NCBI RefSeq assembly: GCF_009695815.1 | Contig: NZ_VUNE01000004.1 | Location: forward strand, 227,781-291,780 | DNA: 64,000 nucleotides | Direction of reading: 5' to 3' | Origin: Peptostreptococcus porci | Lineage (GTDB): Bacteria; Bacillota; Clostridia; Peptostreptococcales; Peptostreptococcaceae | Shown: in pieces, positions 46,886 to 56,032 of the stretch | How the letters are laid out: every line of letters begins with the position of its first letter | Numbering within the stretch: the first letter of the stretch is position 1 | Notes under the pieces: generated by a model | The model's database searches: none | What the model saw: only the letters and a program-made list of their open reading frames with translations | Told to the model about the DNA's origin: nothing | Translations under genes and position numbers: made by a program

Positions 46886-46922
46886 TTTTGTTGAGGCGGA
46901 TGTCTCAATTGAGGAGGACGTT

Positions 46923-47795
46923 ATGGGTAAAAAGTTAAAGCAAAACGGGCTATTCTTTTGGTTATTCATTGCTCCGGTTGTTGTTGCTCTATTCATGGTC
47001 GTAATAATACCATTATTCTATGGTATTTATTACTCATTTACAACATGGGATGGTATTAATCCGGCAGAATTCAATGGAATAGAAAACTATATTAAATTAA
47101 TGGGAGATGAAGGTTTTAGAAATGCATTGATATTCACTACAAAGTTTGCAGTGGTATCGATTATATTGATTAATGTATTGGGGTTGGGGCTTGCCTTGTT
47201 GGTTACTCAAAAGCTTAAGGGCAGCAACGTGCTTAGAACGATATTCTTTATGCCAAATCTAATCGGTGGATTAATTCTTGGGTTTATTTGGCAGTTCATT
47301 TTTATTTCCGGTTTCGATGCATTGGGATCTGCAATCGGAGTTGAGGCTTTAAGAGGTTGGCTATCAACTACTAGAACTGGATTCTGGGGATTGGTTATTC
47401 TAACTGCTTGGCAGATGTCAGGATATATAATGATTATTTATATAGCACACCTTGAAAGTATTCCAGAGGATTTGATAGAAGCTGCCCAAATAGATGGAGC
47501 AAATATTGTTCAGAGGTTCAGACATATAATATTCCCTCTAGTTGCGCCAGCATTTACAGTAAGTATGTTTTTGACTCTTTCAAACTCATTTAAGCTGTAT
47601 GACCAAAACTTGTCTTTGACAGGTGGAGCTCCGTTCAACTCAACTCAGATGGTTGCGATGAACATATACAATACTGCGTTTTTGGAAAACAAAATGGCAT
47701 ACGCACAGAGTAAGGCCGTTGTTTTCTTCATAATTGTAGCAGTAATTTCATTAACACAGGTTTACTACAATAAGAAGAGGGAGGTTGAAATGTAA
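46923..47795 (+). CDS. Maltose-type ABC permease (MalF-like)
   Basis: Six-helix membrane permease, 290 aa, with the EAA loop (DLIEAAQIDGANIVQRFRHI) that docks on the ATPase. Lacks the large insert of E. coli MalF, as usual in Gram-positives. Stop overlaps the next start by 1 base. Ribosome site GAGGAGG. Confidence 0.93.
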   Translation: MGKKLKQNGLFFWLFIAPVVVALFMVVIIPLFYGIYYSFTTWDGINPAEFNGIENYIKLMGDEGFRNALIFTTKFAVVSIILINVLGLGLALLVTQKLKGSNVLRTIFFMPNLIGGLILGFIWQFIFISGFDALGSAIGVEALRGWLSTTRTGFWGLVILTAWQMSGYIMIIYIAHLESIPEDLIEAAQIDGANIVQRFRHIIFPLVAPAFTVSMFLTLSNSFKLYDQNLSLTGGAPFNSTQMVAMNIYNTAFLENKMAYAQSKAVVFFIIVAVISLTQVYYNKKREVEM

Positions 47796-48616
47796 TGAAT
47801 AGCACTAAAGGTAAAAAAGTAATATTAGGCTTAGTTGGAACTATTCTTGGTTTGGTATGGCTTGCACCATTTTATATGATGATTGCAAATTCATTGAAGA
47901 CAAAGAAAGAAATATTTCAGTCACCTCTAAGACCGTCAGAAGGCTTTAATGTTGAAAACTATGCACAGGCAGCAGAAAATCTTAATTTTGGGCAGACCTT
48001 TGTAAACTCATTACTAATAACTGTTGTCAGTGTTGTTATAATAATAATATTCTCTTCTATGGCAGCATATGCGTTGTCTAGGGTGAAATCAAAGGTTAGT
48101 ACAGTTATATTTTTCGTTTTCGTTGCTGCGATGCTAATTCCATTCCAAGCAGTAATGATTCCGTTGGTTTCTTTCTTTGGAAAGCTAGGTATGCTTAACA
48201 GACCGGGTATAGTGTTCTTGTATTTAGGCTTTGGATCGAGCTTGTCGATTTTCCTATATCATGGAACAATAAATACTCTTCCAAAATCACTTGACGAAGC
48301 GGCGATAATAGATGGGTGTAATAGATTCCAAGTATTTTGGTATATCATATTCCCAATATTGAAGCCTATAACTGTTACTGTAGCCATACTAAATACAATT
48401 TGGATATGGAATGACTATTTGCTTCCATCGTTGGTAATAAATCAACCAGGTATGGAAACAATACCATTAAAGATGTTCTTCTTCTTTGGTGAGTATACAA
48501 AACAATGGCATTTGGCGTTGGCAGGTCTTACAATAGCTATTATTCCTGTAATAATATTCTACTTTGTAGCTCAGAAGCACATTATAAAGGGAATAACTGC
48601 AGGTTCAGTGAAATAA
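47795..48616 (+). CDS. Maltose-type ABC permease (MalG-like)
   Basis: Second permease, 273 aa, with EAA loop SLDEAAIIDGCNRFQVF and C-terminal HIIKGITAGSVK typical of MalG-type subunits. Translationally coupled to the MalF-like gene. ATPase partner is probably the MsmX-type protein at 53364. Confidence 0.94.
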   Translation: MNSTKGKKVILGLVGTILGLVWLAPFYMMIANSLKTKKEIFQSPLRPSEGFNVENYAQAAENLNFGQTFVNSLLITVVSVVIIIIFSSMAAYALSRVKSKVSTVIFFVFVAAMLIPFQAVMIPLVSFFGKLGMLNRPGIVFLYLGFGSSLSIFLYHGTINTLPKSLDEAAIIDGCNRFQVFWYIIFPILKPITVTVAILNTIWIWNDYLLPSLVINQPGMETIPLKMFFFFGEYTKQWHLALAGLTIAIIPVIIFYFVAQKHIIKGITAGSVK

Positions 48617-48722
48617 TGGTTTTGTAATTTCAAAAAGTCTTTGCCTTTGTTTTCAGAAAACGTAGAGATAGAAGTGATTATTAAAAGTATAGAAAAATAT
48701 CTACACTGAGGTAGGAGGCGTT

Positions 48723-50999
48723 ATGAAATTCAAATATGATGAATTTAAGATAATAGAAGAAAGTTTGGATATAGAAAATTTAAGACTATCTGAAAGCATT
48801 ATGTCAATCGGTAATGAGTATATGGGTATGAGAGGAAACTTTGAAGAAAAATACTCTGGGGATTCTCATAGAGGTACTTATATCGGTGGAGTTTGGTTTC
48901 CGGACAAAACAAGAGTAGGATGGTGGAAAAACGGATATCCCGAATATTTCGGAAAAATGATAAATTCACCAAATTTTATCGGGATAAACGTGAAGATAAA
49001 TGGAAAAGATTTAGATTTACATGAAGAATCTATAGAGTCTTTTTATAGAGAGCTGGATATGAAAAAAGGAGTTCTCGTAAGAAGCTTTGTAATCAATAGA
49101 GAAGGAAATAGACTGCAGATAGATGTAAAGAGGTTTGTAAGTATTGAAACGAAAGAAGTTTGTGCTATCAAATACGATATTAAGTCACTGAACGGAGATG
49201 TTACAGTTGAGTTTGAACCATATATTGATGCAGATGTATACAATGAAGATTCCAATTATGATGAGAAGTTTTGGAATGTGATTGATAGAAATGTTGACGA
49301 CAATCAAGGCTATGTGATTTCAAAGACTGCTGAGAATGACTTCAAGGTAGACAGATTTACAGTGTGCAACTATATGACTGTCAACACTTCCTTTGAAAAA
49401 AGCTCAGAGTCAAAGGATGATTTTAGAATAGGTATTAAATACTCAGGTCATCTAAAGGAAGGCTCTAGTGTTTCTCTTGAAAAGATTGTTTCTGTAACGA
49501 CTTCAAGAGATTACGAGGAATGTGATTTGGTTGAGAACGCCAAGAAAATATCTGTAGAATCAGCCCAAAAAGGGTTTGATAATCTTTTGGAGAATAATGC
49601 TAAAAAGTGGGAAGAAAGATGGAATATGTCTGATGTCGTTATAAAGAATAACACAAAGCTACAGCAGGGAATCAGATATAATATTTTCCAACTGTTTTCG
49701 ACATACTATGGAAAAGATTTCAGATTGAATGTTGGACCAAAAGGGTTTACAGGCGAGAAGTATGGTGGTGCGACGTATTGGGATACTGAAGCGTATATCG
49801 TTCCAATGTATTTATCGATTGCACCTCAAGAGGTTACAAAAAATCTGTTGATATACAGATACAATCAATTGAACCAGGCTTATCACAATGCCAGACAGCA
49901 AGGTCTAGACGGGGCATTGTATCCGATGGTTACATTTACTGGTGTTGAGTGTCACAATGAATGGGAAATAACCTTTGAAGAAATCCATAGAAATGGAGCC
50001 ATAGCTTATGCGATTTACAACTATGTAAATTACACTGGTGACTACAGTTACATCGATGAATATGGAATAGATGTACTAGTTGGAATAAGTAGATTTTGGG
50101 CAGATAGAGTTCATTACAACAAGAGAAAAGATTTGTACATGATGCACGGTGTTACGGGTCCAAATGAATATGAAAATAACATAAATAACAATTGGTATAC
50201 TAACACGATTGCAAAGTGGACTTTAGAATATACGATTTCGATGATGAAAAAAATAAGCAGTCATCAGATGGCTGAGAAGCTTGAAAAACTGAAGGTTACC
50301 CTTGATGAGGTCAATAGATGGCAAGATATTATTGATAAAATGTATCTGCCATATGATGAAGAGTTAGACGTATTTGTTCAGCATGATACATTTTTAGATA
50401 AGGATTTAAAAAGGGTTGAAGATCTAGATCCTTCAAATCTTCCTCTAAATCAAAATTGGTCTTGGGACAAGATATTGAGATCTTGTTTTATTAAACAGGC
50501 CGATGTATTACAAGGTATATATTTATTCAACGATAGATATACAATTGAACAGAAAAAGAAAAACTATGAGTTTTATGAACCTATGACTGTTCACGAATCA
50601 AGCTTATCAGCATGTATTCACTCTATCCTGGCTTGTGAAATAGGCTTGGTGGATAAGGCTGTGGGAATGTATGAGAGAACTTCAAGACTAGACCTAGATA
50701 ACTACAATAACGATACTGAGGATGGATTACATATTACGAGTATGTCTGGTAGTTGGTTGTCTATTGTTCAAGGCTTTGCTGGGATGAGGATATATGATGA
50801 AGAGTTGTCATTTAACCCTCTTGTTCCAAAGGATTGGGATGGATACAGTTTCAATATTAATTATAGAGGAAGACTAATAAACTTAGAAACTACAAAAAAT
50901 GAAATTATACTAAGGTTAAAATCAGGTGATCCTATTACAATAAAAGTGTATGGTGAAGCACATGATTTAAAGGAAGCAATAAGTATAAATTTGAAGTAG
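48723..50999 (+). CDS. GH65 disaccharide phosphorylase, probably maltose phosphorylase
   Basis: Cytoplasmic inverting phosphorylase: maltose + phosphate gives glucose and beta-glucose-1-phosphate. 758 aa, the size of GH65 enzymes. Key segments: GGATYWDTEAYIVP, the general-acid region ECHNEWEITFEEIHRNGAI with conserved Glu, and TGPNEYENNINNNWYTN. The pgmB gene downstream confirms a beta-phosphate product. Trehalose or kojibiose phosphorylase cannot be fully excluded, but the GH13 glucosidase and MalE-type transporter favour maltose. Confidence 0.88.
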   Translation: MKFKYDEFKIIEESLDIENLRLSESIMSIGNEYMGMRGNFEEKYSGDSHRGTYIGGVWFPDKTRVGWWKNGYPEYFGKMINSPNFIGINVKINGKDLDLHEESIESFYRELDMKKGVLVRSFVINREGNRLQIDVKRFVSIETKEVCAIKYDIKSLNGDVTVEFEPYIDADVYNEDSNYDEKFWNVIDRNVDDNQGYVISKTAENDFKVDRFTVCNYMTVNTSFEKSSESKDDFRIGIKYSGHLKEGSSVSLEKIVSVTTSRDYEECDLVENAKKISVESAQKGFDNLLENNAKKWEERWNMSDVVIKNNTKLQQGIRYNIFQLFSTYYGKDFRLNVGPKGFTGEKYGGATYWDTEAYIVPMYLSIAPQEVTKNLLIYRYNQLNQAYHNARQQGLDGALYPMVTFTGVECHNEWEITFEEIHRNGAIAYAIYNYVNYTGDYSYIDEYGIDVLVGISRFWADRVHYNKRKDLYMMHGVTGPNEYENNINNNWYTNTIAKWTLEYTISMMKKISSHQMAEKLEKLKVTLDEVNRWQDIIDKMYLPYDEELDVFVQHDTFLDKDLKRVEDLDPSNLPLNQNWSWDKILRSCFIKQADVLQGIYLFNDRYTIEQKKKNYEFYEPMTVHESSLSACIHSILACEIGLVDKAVGMYERTSRLDLDNYNNDTEDGLHITSMSGSWLSIVQGFAGMRIYDEELSFNPLVPKDWDGYSFNINYRGRLINLETTKNEIILRLKSGDPITIKVYGEAHDLKEAISINLK

Positions 51000-51014
51000 A
51001 AAGGTAATTTGATA

Positions 51015-52676
51015 ATGGAGTGGTGGAAAAAATCGGTAGTTTACCAGGTGTATCCAAGAAGCTTTAAGGATACAGATGGAGATGGAATTGGTGATATAAA
51101 AGGAGTAACTGAAAAGCTAGATTACCTAAAGGATTTGGGAATTGATGTGATATGGTTAAGTCCAGTGTTTGAATCACCACAAGACGATAATGGATATGAC
51201 ATAAGTGATTATAGAAAAATTTGGAGTACTTTTGGTACGAATGAAGATATGTATGAGCTGATAGAAGAGGCTCACAACAGAGATATAAAAATCGTGATGG
51301 ATTTGGTTGCAAACCACAGTAGTGATGAGCATGATTGGTTTGTTGAAAGTAAAAAATCAAAGGATAATCCATATAGAGATTATTATTTCTGGAGAGATGA
51401 ACCTAACAATTGGGGGTCTTTTTTCAGCGGATCAGCGTGGGAGTATGATGAAAATACTGAGCAGTATTATTTACACCTATTTACGAAGAAACAGCCCGAT
51501 TTGAATTGGGAGAATCCAAAGGTTAGACAAGAGGTTTGGGATTTGATGAAATTTTGGATGGATAAGGGTGTAGATGGATGGAGATTGGACGTTATCAGTT
51601 CTATATCCAAGCATACGGATTTTCCTGATTATGATGAAAAATATGGCAAATATCCGATTGGAGATTTTCACACAAATGGACCTAGACTTCACGAATATCT
51701 TCAGGAAATGAATAGAGAAGTTCTGTCAAAATATGACTGTATGACCGTTGGTGAAGCACCGGGATCTACTCCTGAAAATGCGTTGCTATTCTGTGGAAAT
51801 GACAGAAACGAATTAAATATGATTTTTACTTTCGACCATATGAGTTTGGATTTGGTGCCAAATAGCCATTTAGGAAAGTGGGAAGTAAAGGATCTAGATT
51901 TGATAGAATTAAAGGACAATCTTAACACATGGCAAAATGGTCTGCATCGTAAAGGATGGAACAGTCTATATTTCGAAAATCATGACCAGCCTAGAATAGT
52001 ATCCAGATGGGGAAACGATGATAAATATAGAGTAGAAAGTGCGAAGATGTTTGCAACTATACTTCATATGATGCAGGGAACACCATATATATATCAGGGC
52101 GAAGAAATAGGTATGATTAATGCCAAGTTCGAAATAGAGGAATACGATGACGTTGAGATAAGAAATGCATACAAGGATCTTGTACTGGATAGAAAAATGG
52201 TGGAAAAAGACAAGTTTATGGAAGCTGTTTACAGAATTGGTAGAGATAATGCAAGAACTCCAATGCAATGGAGCTCTGATGATAATGCTGGATTTACGAC
52301 TGGAAAGCCTTGGTTGAAATTGAATCCAAGCTACAAGGAAATCAACGTGGCTTCTGCATTAAATGATGAGAACTCGGTGTTTTATCACTATAAAGAGCTG
52401 ATAAAAATAAGGCATGAAGATGACGTGGTTACCTTGGCAGATTTTAGGTTAGTGGATAGAGAGAATAAATCTGTATTTGCGTATGAGAGAAGACTTGATG
52501 ATAAATCTATTCTCGTAGTGGCTAATTTTTATGAGGATGATGTAGATTTTGAATTGGCTGGAGAGTATAGGCTTGATGAATACAGTGTACTACTGTCTAA
52601 CTACAAAGAATTTGAAAAAGAAGGTAATAAAATAAAATTAAAGCCTTTTGAAGCGATAGTATTGAAAAACTATTAA
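51015..52676 (+). CDS. GH13 alpha-glucosidase / oligo-1,6-glucosidase
   Basis: Intracellular alpha-glucosidase of the MalL/DexB group. Catalytic GH13 motifs: DLVANHSSDEH, GWRLDVIS (nucleophile Asp), VGEAP (acid/base Glu) and FENHDQPR. Start taken at ATG 51015 (MEWWKKSVVYQVYPRSF), 553 aa. The residue pattern cannot settle alpha-1,4 against alpha-1,6 preference. Encoded 15 bases after the phosphorylase. Confidence 0.92.
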   Translation: MEWWKKSVVYQVYPRSFKDTDGDGIGDIKGVTEKLDYLKDLGIDVIWLSPVFESPQDDNGYDISDYRKIWSTFGTNEDMYELIEEAHNRDIKIVMDLVANHSSDEHDWFVESKKSKDNPYRDYYFWRDEPNNWGSFFSGSAWEYDENTEQYYLHLFTKKQPDLNWENPKVRQEVWDLMKFWMDKGVDGWRLDVISSISKHTDFPDYDEKYGKYPIGDFHTNGPRLHEYLQEMNREVLSKYDCMTVGEAPGSTPENALLFCGNDRNELNMIFTFDHMSLDLVPNSHLGKWEVKDLDLIELKDNLNTWQNGLHRKGWNSLYFENHDQPRIVSRWGNDDKYRVESAKMFATILHMMQGTPYIYQGEEIGMINAKFEIEEYDDVEIRNAYKDLVLDRKMVEKDKFMEAVYRIGRDNARTPMQWSSDDNAGFTTGKPWLKLNPSYKEINVASALNDENSVFYHYKELIKIRHEDDVVTLADFRLVDRENKSVFAYERRLDDKSILVVANFYEDDVDFELAGEYRLDEYSVLLSNYKEFEKEGNKIKLKPFEAIVLKNY

Positions 52677-52707
52677 AAATAATATATGTTAGTTATGGAG
52701 AGAAGAA

Positions 52708-53349
52708 ATGATTAAAGGAGTAATTTTTGATTTAGACGGAGTAATAACCGATACAGCTAAATTTCACTATATTGCATGGAAGAATTTGGCATCAGAATTA
52801 GGAATTGAAATTGATGAAAAATTCAATGAAACGTTAAAAGGCATACCAAGATTAGATTCATTAATAAAAATACTTGAATATGGTGGAGTCAGACAGAAAT
52901 ACTCTGATACAGATATAGATTCTCTTGCAGATAAAAAAAATGAAGAGTATAAGCTTCTTTTGGAAGAGCTGAGTAAGGATGATATCTTGCCAGGAATTGA
53001 GGAGTTTATCGACGAACTTAGATCGAATAATATTAAAATAGGATTGGCTTCAGTATCTAAAAATGCGCCGACCATACTGAAAAAATTGGAATTGATTGAA
53101 AAAATTGATTTTATTGCCGATCCTTCAAAGGTTGCAAAGGGCAAGCCTGCTCCAGATATTTTTATTGAAGCGGCTAGAGGTATCGGGTTGGAAATAGAAA
53201 ATACAGTCGGAATAGAAGATGCAGAGTCTGGTGTGAAAGCAATGAGAGCTTGCAATATGAGAAGTGTGGGTATTGGCGTCGAGGCTGATTTAACTTTGAA
53301 GGGTACTTCAGAGTTAAGTTTAGAAGTTATTAGTATGTTGGATAAATAA
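52708..53349 (+). CDS. pgmB: Beta-phosphoglucomutase
   Basis: HAD-family enzyme that turns beta-glucose-1-phosphate into glucose-6-phosphate. Nucleophile motif [15 protein letters not shown] with Asp8 and Asp10; cap-domain [10 protein letters not shown]; Ser and Lys motifs ASVSKNAP and KGKPAPDIF; metal IEDAESG. 213 aa. Directly serves the phosphorylase upstream. Confidence 0.96.
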   Translation: MIKGVIFDLDGVITDTAKFHYIAWKNLASELGIEIDEKFNETLKGIPRLDSLIKILEYGGVRQKYSDTDIDSLADKKNEEYKLLLEELSKDDILPGIEEFIDELRSNNIKIGLASVSKNAPTILKKLELIEKIDFIADPSKVAKGKPAPDIFIEAARGIGLEIENTVGIEDAESGVKAMRACNMRSVGIGVEADLTLKGTSELSLEVISMLDK

Positions 53350-53363
53350 GCGAGGTGCGAAAT

Positions 53364-54488
53364 ATGGCAAAGGTACAATTAAAGGATATATGTAAATCAT
53401 ACGACAACGGATTTAATGCCGTAAAGAATGTAAATATAGATATTGAGGACAAAGAATTTATAGTCTTGGTAGGTCCATCAGGTTGTGGTAAATCTACAAC
53501 ATTGAGAATGATCGCAGGGCTGGAAAGTATAACGAGTGGAGAGCTTAGCATCGACGGAAAGATAGTAAACGATGTAGAGCCAAAGGATAGAGATATAGCC
53601 ATGGTTTTCCAAAACTATGCACTATACCCTCATATGACAGTGTATGACAATATGTCTTTTGCACTGAAATTGAGAAAGATGGATAAAGCTGAAATAGATA
53701 AGAAGGTACAAGCGGCTGCCAAAATCCTACAGCTAGAAAACTTATTGGATAGAAAACCAAAAGCACTTTCAGGTGGACAGAGACAGAGAGTTGCACTAGG
53801 AAGATCAATAGTGAGAAATCCAAAGGTATTTTTGATGGATGAACCACTTTCAAATCTAGATGCCAAGCTTAGAACTGAAATGAGAGCCCAGATATCAAAG
53901 CTTCATAAGGATTTGGGAGCGACATTTATCTATGTAACTCACGATCAGGTTGAAGCTATGACAATGGGTGATAGAATAGTCGTAATGAAAGACGGAATTG
54001 TGCAACAGATAAATCAACCAAAGGTTCTATATGATAATCCAGCAAATAAATTCGTTGCCGGATTTATAGGAAGTCCACAGATGAATTTTATTGAAGTTGA
54101 TTTGATGGAGAAGGATGGACAAACTGTTGCCAAAGTAAGCGGCAAGGATGTTGAGTTCTTAGTTCCAGGAGGAAAGGCTGCATACCTAAAAGAAAAAGGC
54201 TATATAGGTAAAAAGGTAACTCTTGGAGTAAGACCAGAAGATATACATAAAGAAAAAGTATTTTTAGATATGTCACCAGAAAGCGCATTTGATGCAAAGG
54301 TAGTAATCAGAGAGCTAATGGGTTCTGAAATATTCGCATACCTAGATTTTGTAGGTAATGAGCTAATAGCTAAGTTTGATGGTAGAAATGACGTATCTCC
54401 AGGAGATGAATTACGCTTGGCACTAGATATGAATAGAGTACATTTCTTTGATATTGAAACAGAAGAAAGCATATTATTTACTAAATAG
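53364..54488 (+). CDS. msmX: MsmX/UgpC-type sugar ABC ATPase
   Basis: ATPase that powers carbohydrate importers. Walker [10 protein letters not shown], signature [14 protein letters not shown], Walker [14 protein letters not shown]-loop YVTHD, and a C-terminal TOBE-type regulatory domain (GVRPEDIH). Start taken at ATG 53364 after GAGGTG, 374 aa. Probably drives the MalF/MalG-like permeases and may be shared with other sugar importers of the cell. Confidence 0.92.
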   Translation: MAKVQLKDICKSYDNGFNAVKNVNIDIEDKEFIVLVGPSGCGKSTTLRMIAGLESITSGELSIDGKIVNDVEPKDRDIAMVFQNYALYPHMTVYDNMSFALKLRKMDKAEIDKKVQAAAKILQLENLLDRKPKALSGGQRQRVALGRSIVRNPKVFLMDEPLSNLDAKLRTEMRAQISKLHKDLGATFIYVTHDQVEAMTMGDRIVVMKDGIVQQINQPKVLYDNPANKFVAGFIGSPQMNFIEVDLMEKDGQTVAKVSGKDVEFLVPGGKAAYLKEKGYIGKKVTLGVRPEDIHKEKVFLDMSPESAFDAKVVIRELMGSEIFAYLDFVGNELIAKFDGRNDVSPGDELRLALDMNRVHFFDIETEESILFTK

Positions 54489-54565
54489 TTGTTCATACAT
54501 AGGAAAAATAGAGTATAAATTCATTGTTTAGTGAGAGTATGTAAAAATATGTAGATATAAATAAG

Positions 54566-54600
54566 TCCCTCCTATGTTAATATAACTACCATAGGAGGGA
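54566..54600. other. Perfect hairpin TCCCTCCTATG / CATAGGAGGGA
   Basis: 11-bp perfect arms with a 13-base loop between the maltose locus and the next gene. No T-run follows on the plus strand and only a weak one on the minus strand, so a plain terminator is doubtful. The 3' arm contains an anti-Shine-Dalgarno match (AGGAGGGA). Could be a terminator or a 5' leader structure. Confidence 0.5.
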
Positions 54601-54650
54601 GTATATCACTTGCAGTAGCAGCTAAAACTAAGATGGGAGTGAAAAAGTAA

Positions 54651-55292
54651 ATGATATCTATTTTTTGCTTTATAATAGCATTGATACTTTTGATTTCAAG
54701 TTTTATACAATACAAGACTAAAAATATATCATTGGTTTCTGGATACAATAAAAGTAATACGGAAAATTTCTCGCAAGAATTAATAAATAAAATATGTAAC
54801 ACAACAGCTTGGGTTTTAGCTTCAAATGGATTAAGCATATTTATTTCAGCTATTTTTATGTTGATCGATGAAAGTTCTAGCGAAGGTTTATTATTCTTTT
54901 CTATGATAGCTTATCTAATAGTAACGGTTTTGATTTCGTTAATATTTAACAATAATCATAGAAAAGAAAGTGATTTATCAGAAAAATACTATGTTAATAT
55001 GTATGCAAGCAATATTGTATTATACTTAGTATGTATTTTATTAAGTATAATAGCAACAAATGGGTATAAAAATATACTCGATATTAATATTATAGGTTTG
55101 GGAAATATTGAGACTTTGCATCTAAATAGATATGTATTGATTTCAATAATAGCTTTTATTGTAAGTATTGATTCTACTATAGTCAATTATATTATATCAT
55201 TTAAGACACATACAGAGAGCACTATAAGAAAAATATCTATTATTTTATTAAATGTTTGCATAGTATCTATAATATGTTTTCTAATATTATAG
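54651..55292 (+). CDS. Unknown multi-pass membrane protein
   Basis: 213 aa with about six helices (near residues 1-19, 53-72, 83-101, 124-140, 165-187 and 195-213). The N-terminal helix followed by SLVSGYNKSN resembles the start of DUF3784-type membrane proteins, but the protein is about twice their usual length and could be a tandem of two such units. Start follows GGGAGTGAAAAAGTAA. AT content is higher than that of its neighbours. Function not known. Confidence 0.6.
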   Translation: MISIFCFIIALILLISSFIQYKTKNISLVSGYNKSNTENFSQELINKICNTTAWVLASNGLSIFISAIFMLIDESSSEGLLFFSMIAYLIVTVLISLIFNNNHRKESDLSEKYYVNMYASNIVLYLVCILLSIIATNGYKNILDINIIGLGNIETLHLNRYVLISIIAFIVSIDSTIVNYIISFKTHTESTIRKISIILLNVCIVSIICFLIL

Positions 55293-55410
55293 ATAACAGT
55301 TTATCATCATATTAGTTAATTAATGATTTATACTCTATTTAATTAGACAAAATTGTATATATTATACCATTTTTGTAATAATATTTTTTGCTTTACCAAA
55401 AAATAAAATT

Positions 55411-55452
55411 AAAAAAAACAGGTCGACATACATAGGGTTAGTCGACTTGTTT
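55411..55452 (-). terminator. Terminator overlapping the stop of the 133-aa gene
   Basis: Minus strand arms ACAAGTCGAC / GTCGACCTGT with an 11-base loop and T8. The 5' arm lies inside the last codons of the gene. Confidence 0.85.
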
Positions 55453-55839
55453 CATCATTCTCTTTAAAATATCGAGTTTCAGTTTTTTCATAGTAATATC
55501 AATATTTGCTATTACAACTACAAGTTCAATAGAGTTATCAACCTCATTCCACTTATATGAGTTTGAACATTGTATTGTATATTTTGGGAAATATTTTAAA
55601 AAGTCTTTTGTAAGATTTTCAGCATAGCCAAAGTATTCGTTCACCGAATCCTCGTCATCCCAATCAAATACTGTGTCAAGGTTGATTTTATTCATAGGCA
55701 ATGACAGCTTAAAGCTCATCACATCTTCTCTTTTTGTAGCCTTTGTCAAATCAGAAATCACATGAAAATCTGATTCAGATTCTATTTTTTTTCTGATTTC
55801 ATCACTGTCAATCAGGTCATCTCTAAATAGTACGTACAT
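55438..55839 (-). CDS. Hypothetical acidic protein (133 aa)
   Basis: Not recognised. Soluble, acidic, with alternating predicted strands and helices, no signal peptide and no cysteine cluster (one Cys, in TIQCSNSYKWNE). The C-terminal part ELVVVIANIDITMKKLKLDI suggests an alpha/beta domain. Its terminator is strong and it is followed downstream only by plus-strand genes. Upstream 24 bases separate its start from the tRNA-Arg(TCG) region, so it may be read from the tRNA promoter. Confidence 0.6.
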   Translation of the reverse strand: MYVLFRDDLIDSDEIRKKIESESDFHVISDLTKATKREDVMSFKLSLPMNKINLDTVFDWDDEDSVNEYFGYAENLTKDFLKYFPKYTIQCSNSYKWNEVDNSIELVVVIANIDITMKKLKLDILKRMMKQVD

Positions 55840-55875
55840 TTTTCTCTCCGATATATAAATAAAAAGTCAATAAAG

Positions 55876-55952
55876 TGGCGCGCCTAGTAGGATTTGAACC
55901 CACAACTCACAGATCCGAAGTCTGCAGCTCTATCCAGTTGAGCTATAGGCGC
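55876..55952 (-). tRNA. tRNA-Arg(TCG)
   Basis: Minus strand: acceptor GCGCCTA pairs TAGGCGC, loop CTTCGGA, discriminator G, CCA encoded. Confidence 0.95.
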
Positions 55953-56032
55953 ATAAATTATAGCAATATTATATCATAAAAAGACAAAATATTGCTATAA
56001 AATAAATAAAGAAAATAGACTACACTAATTTT

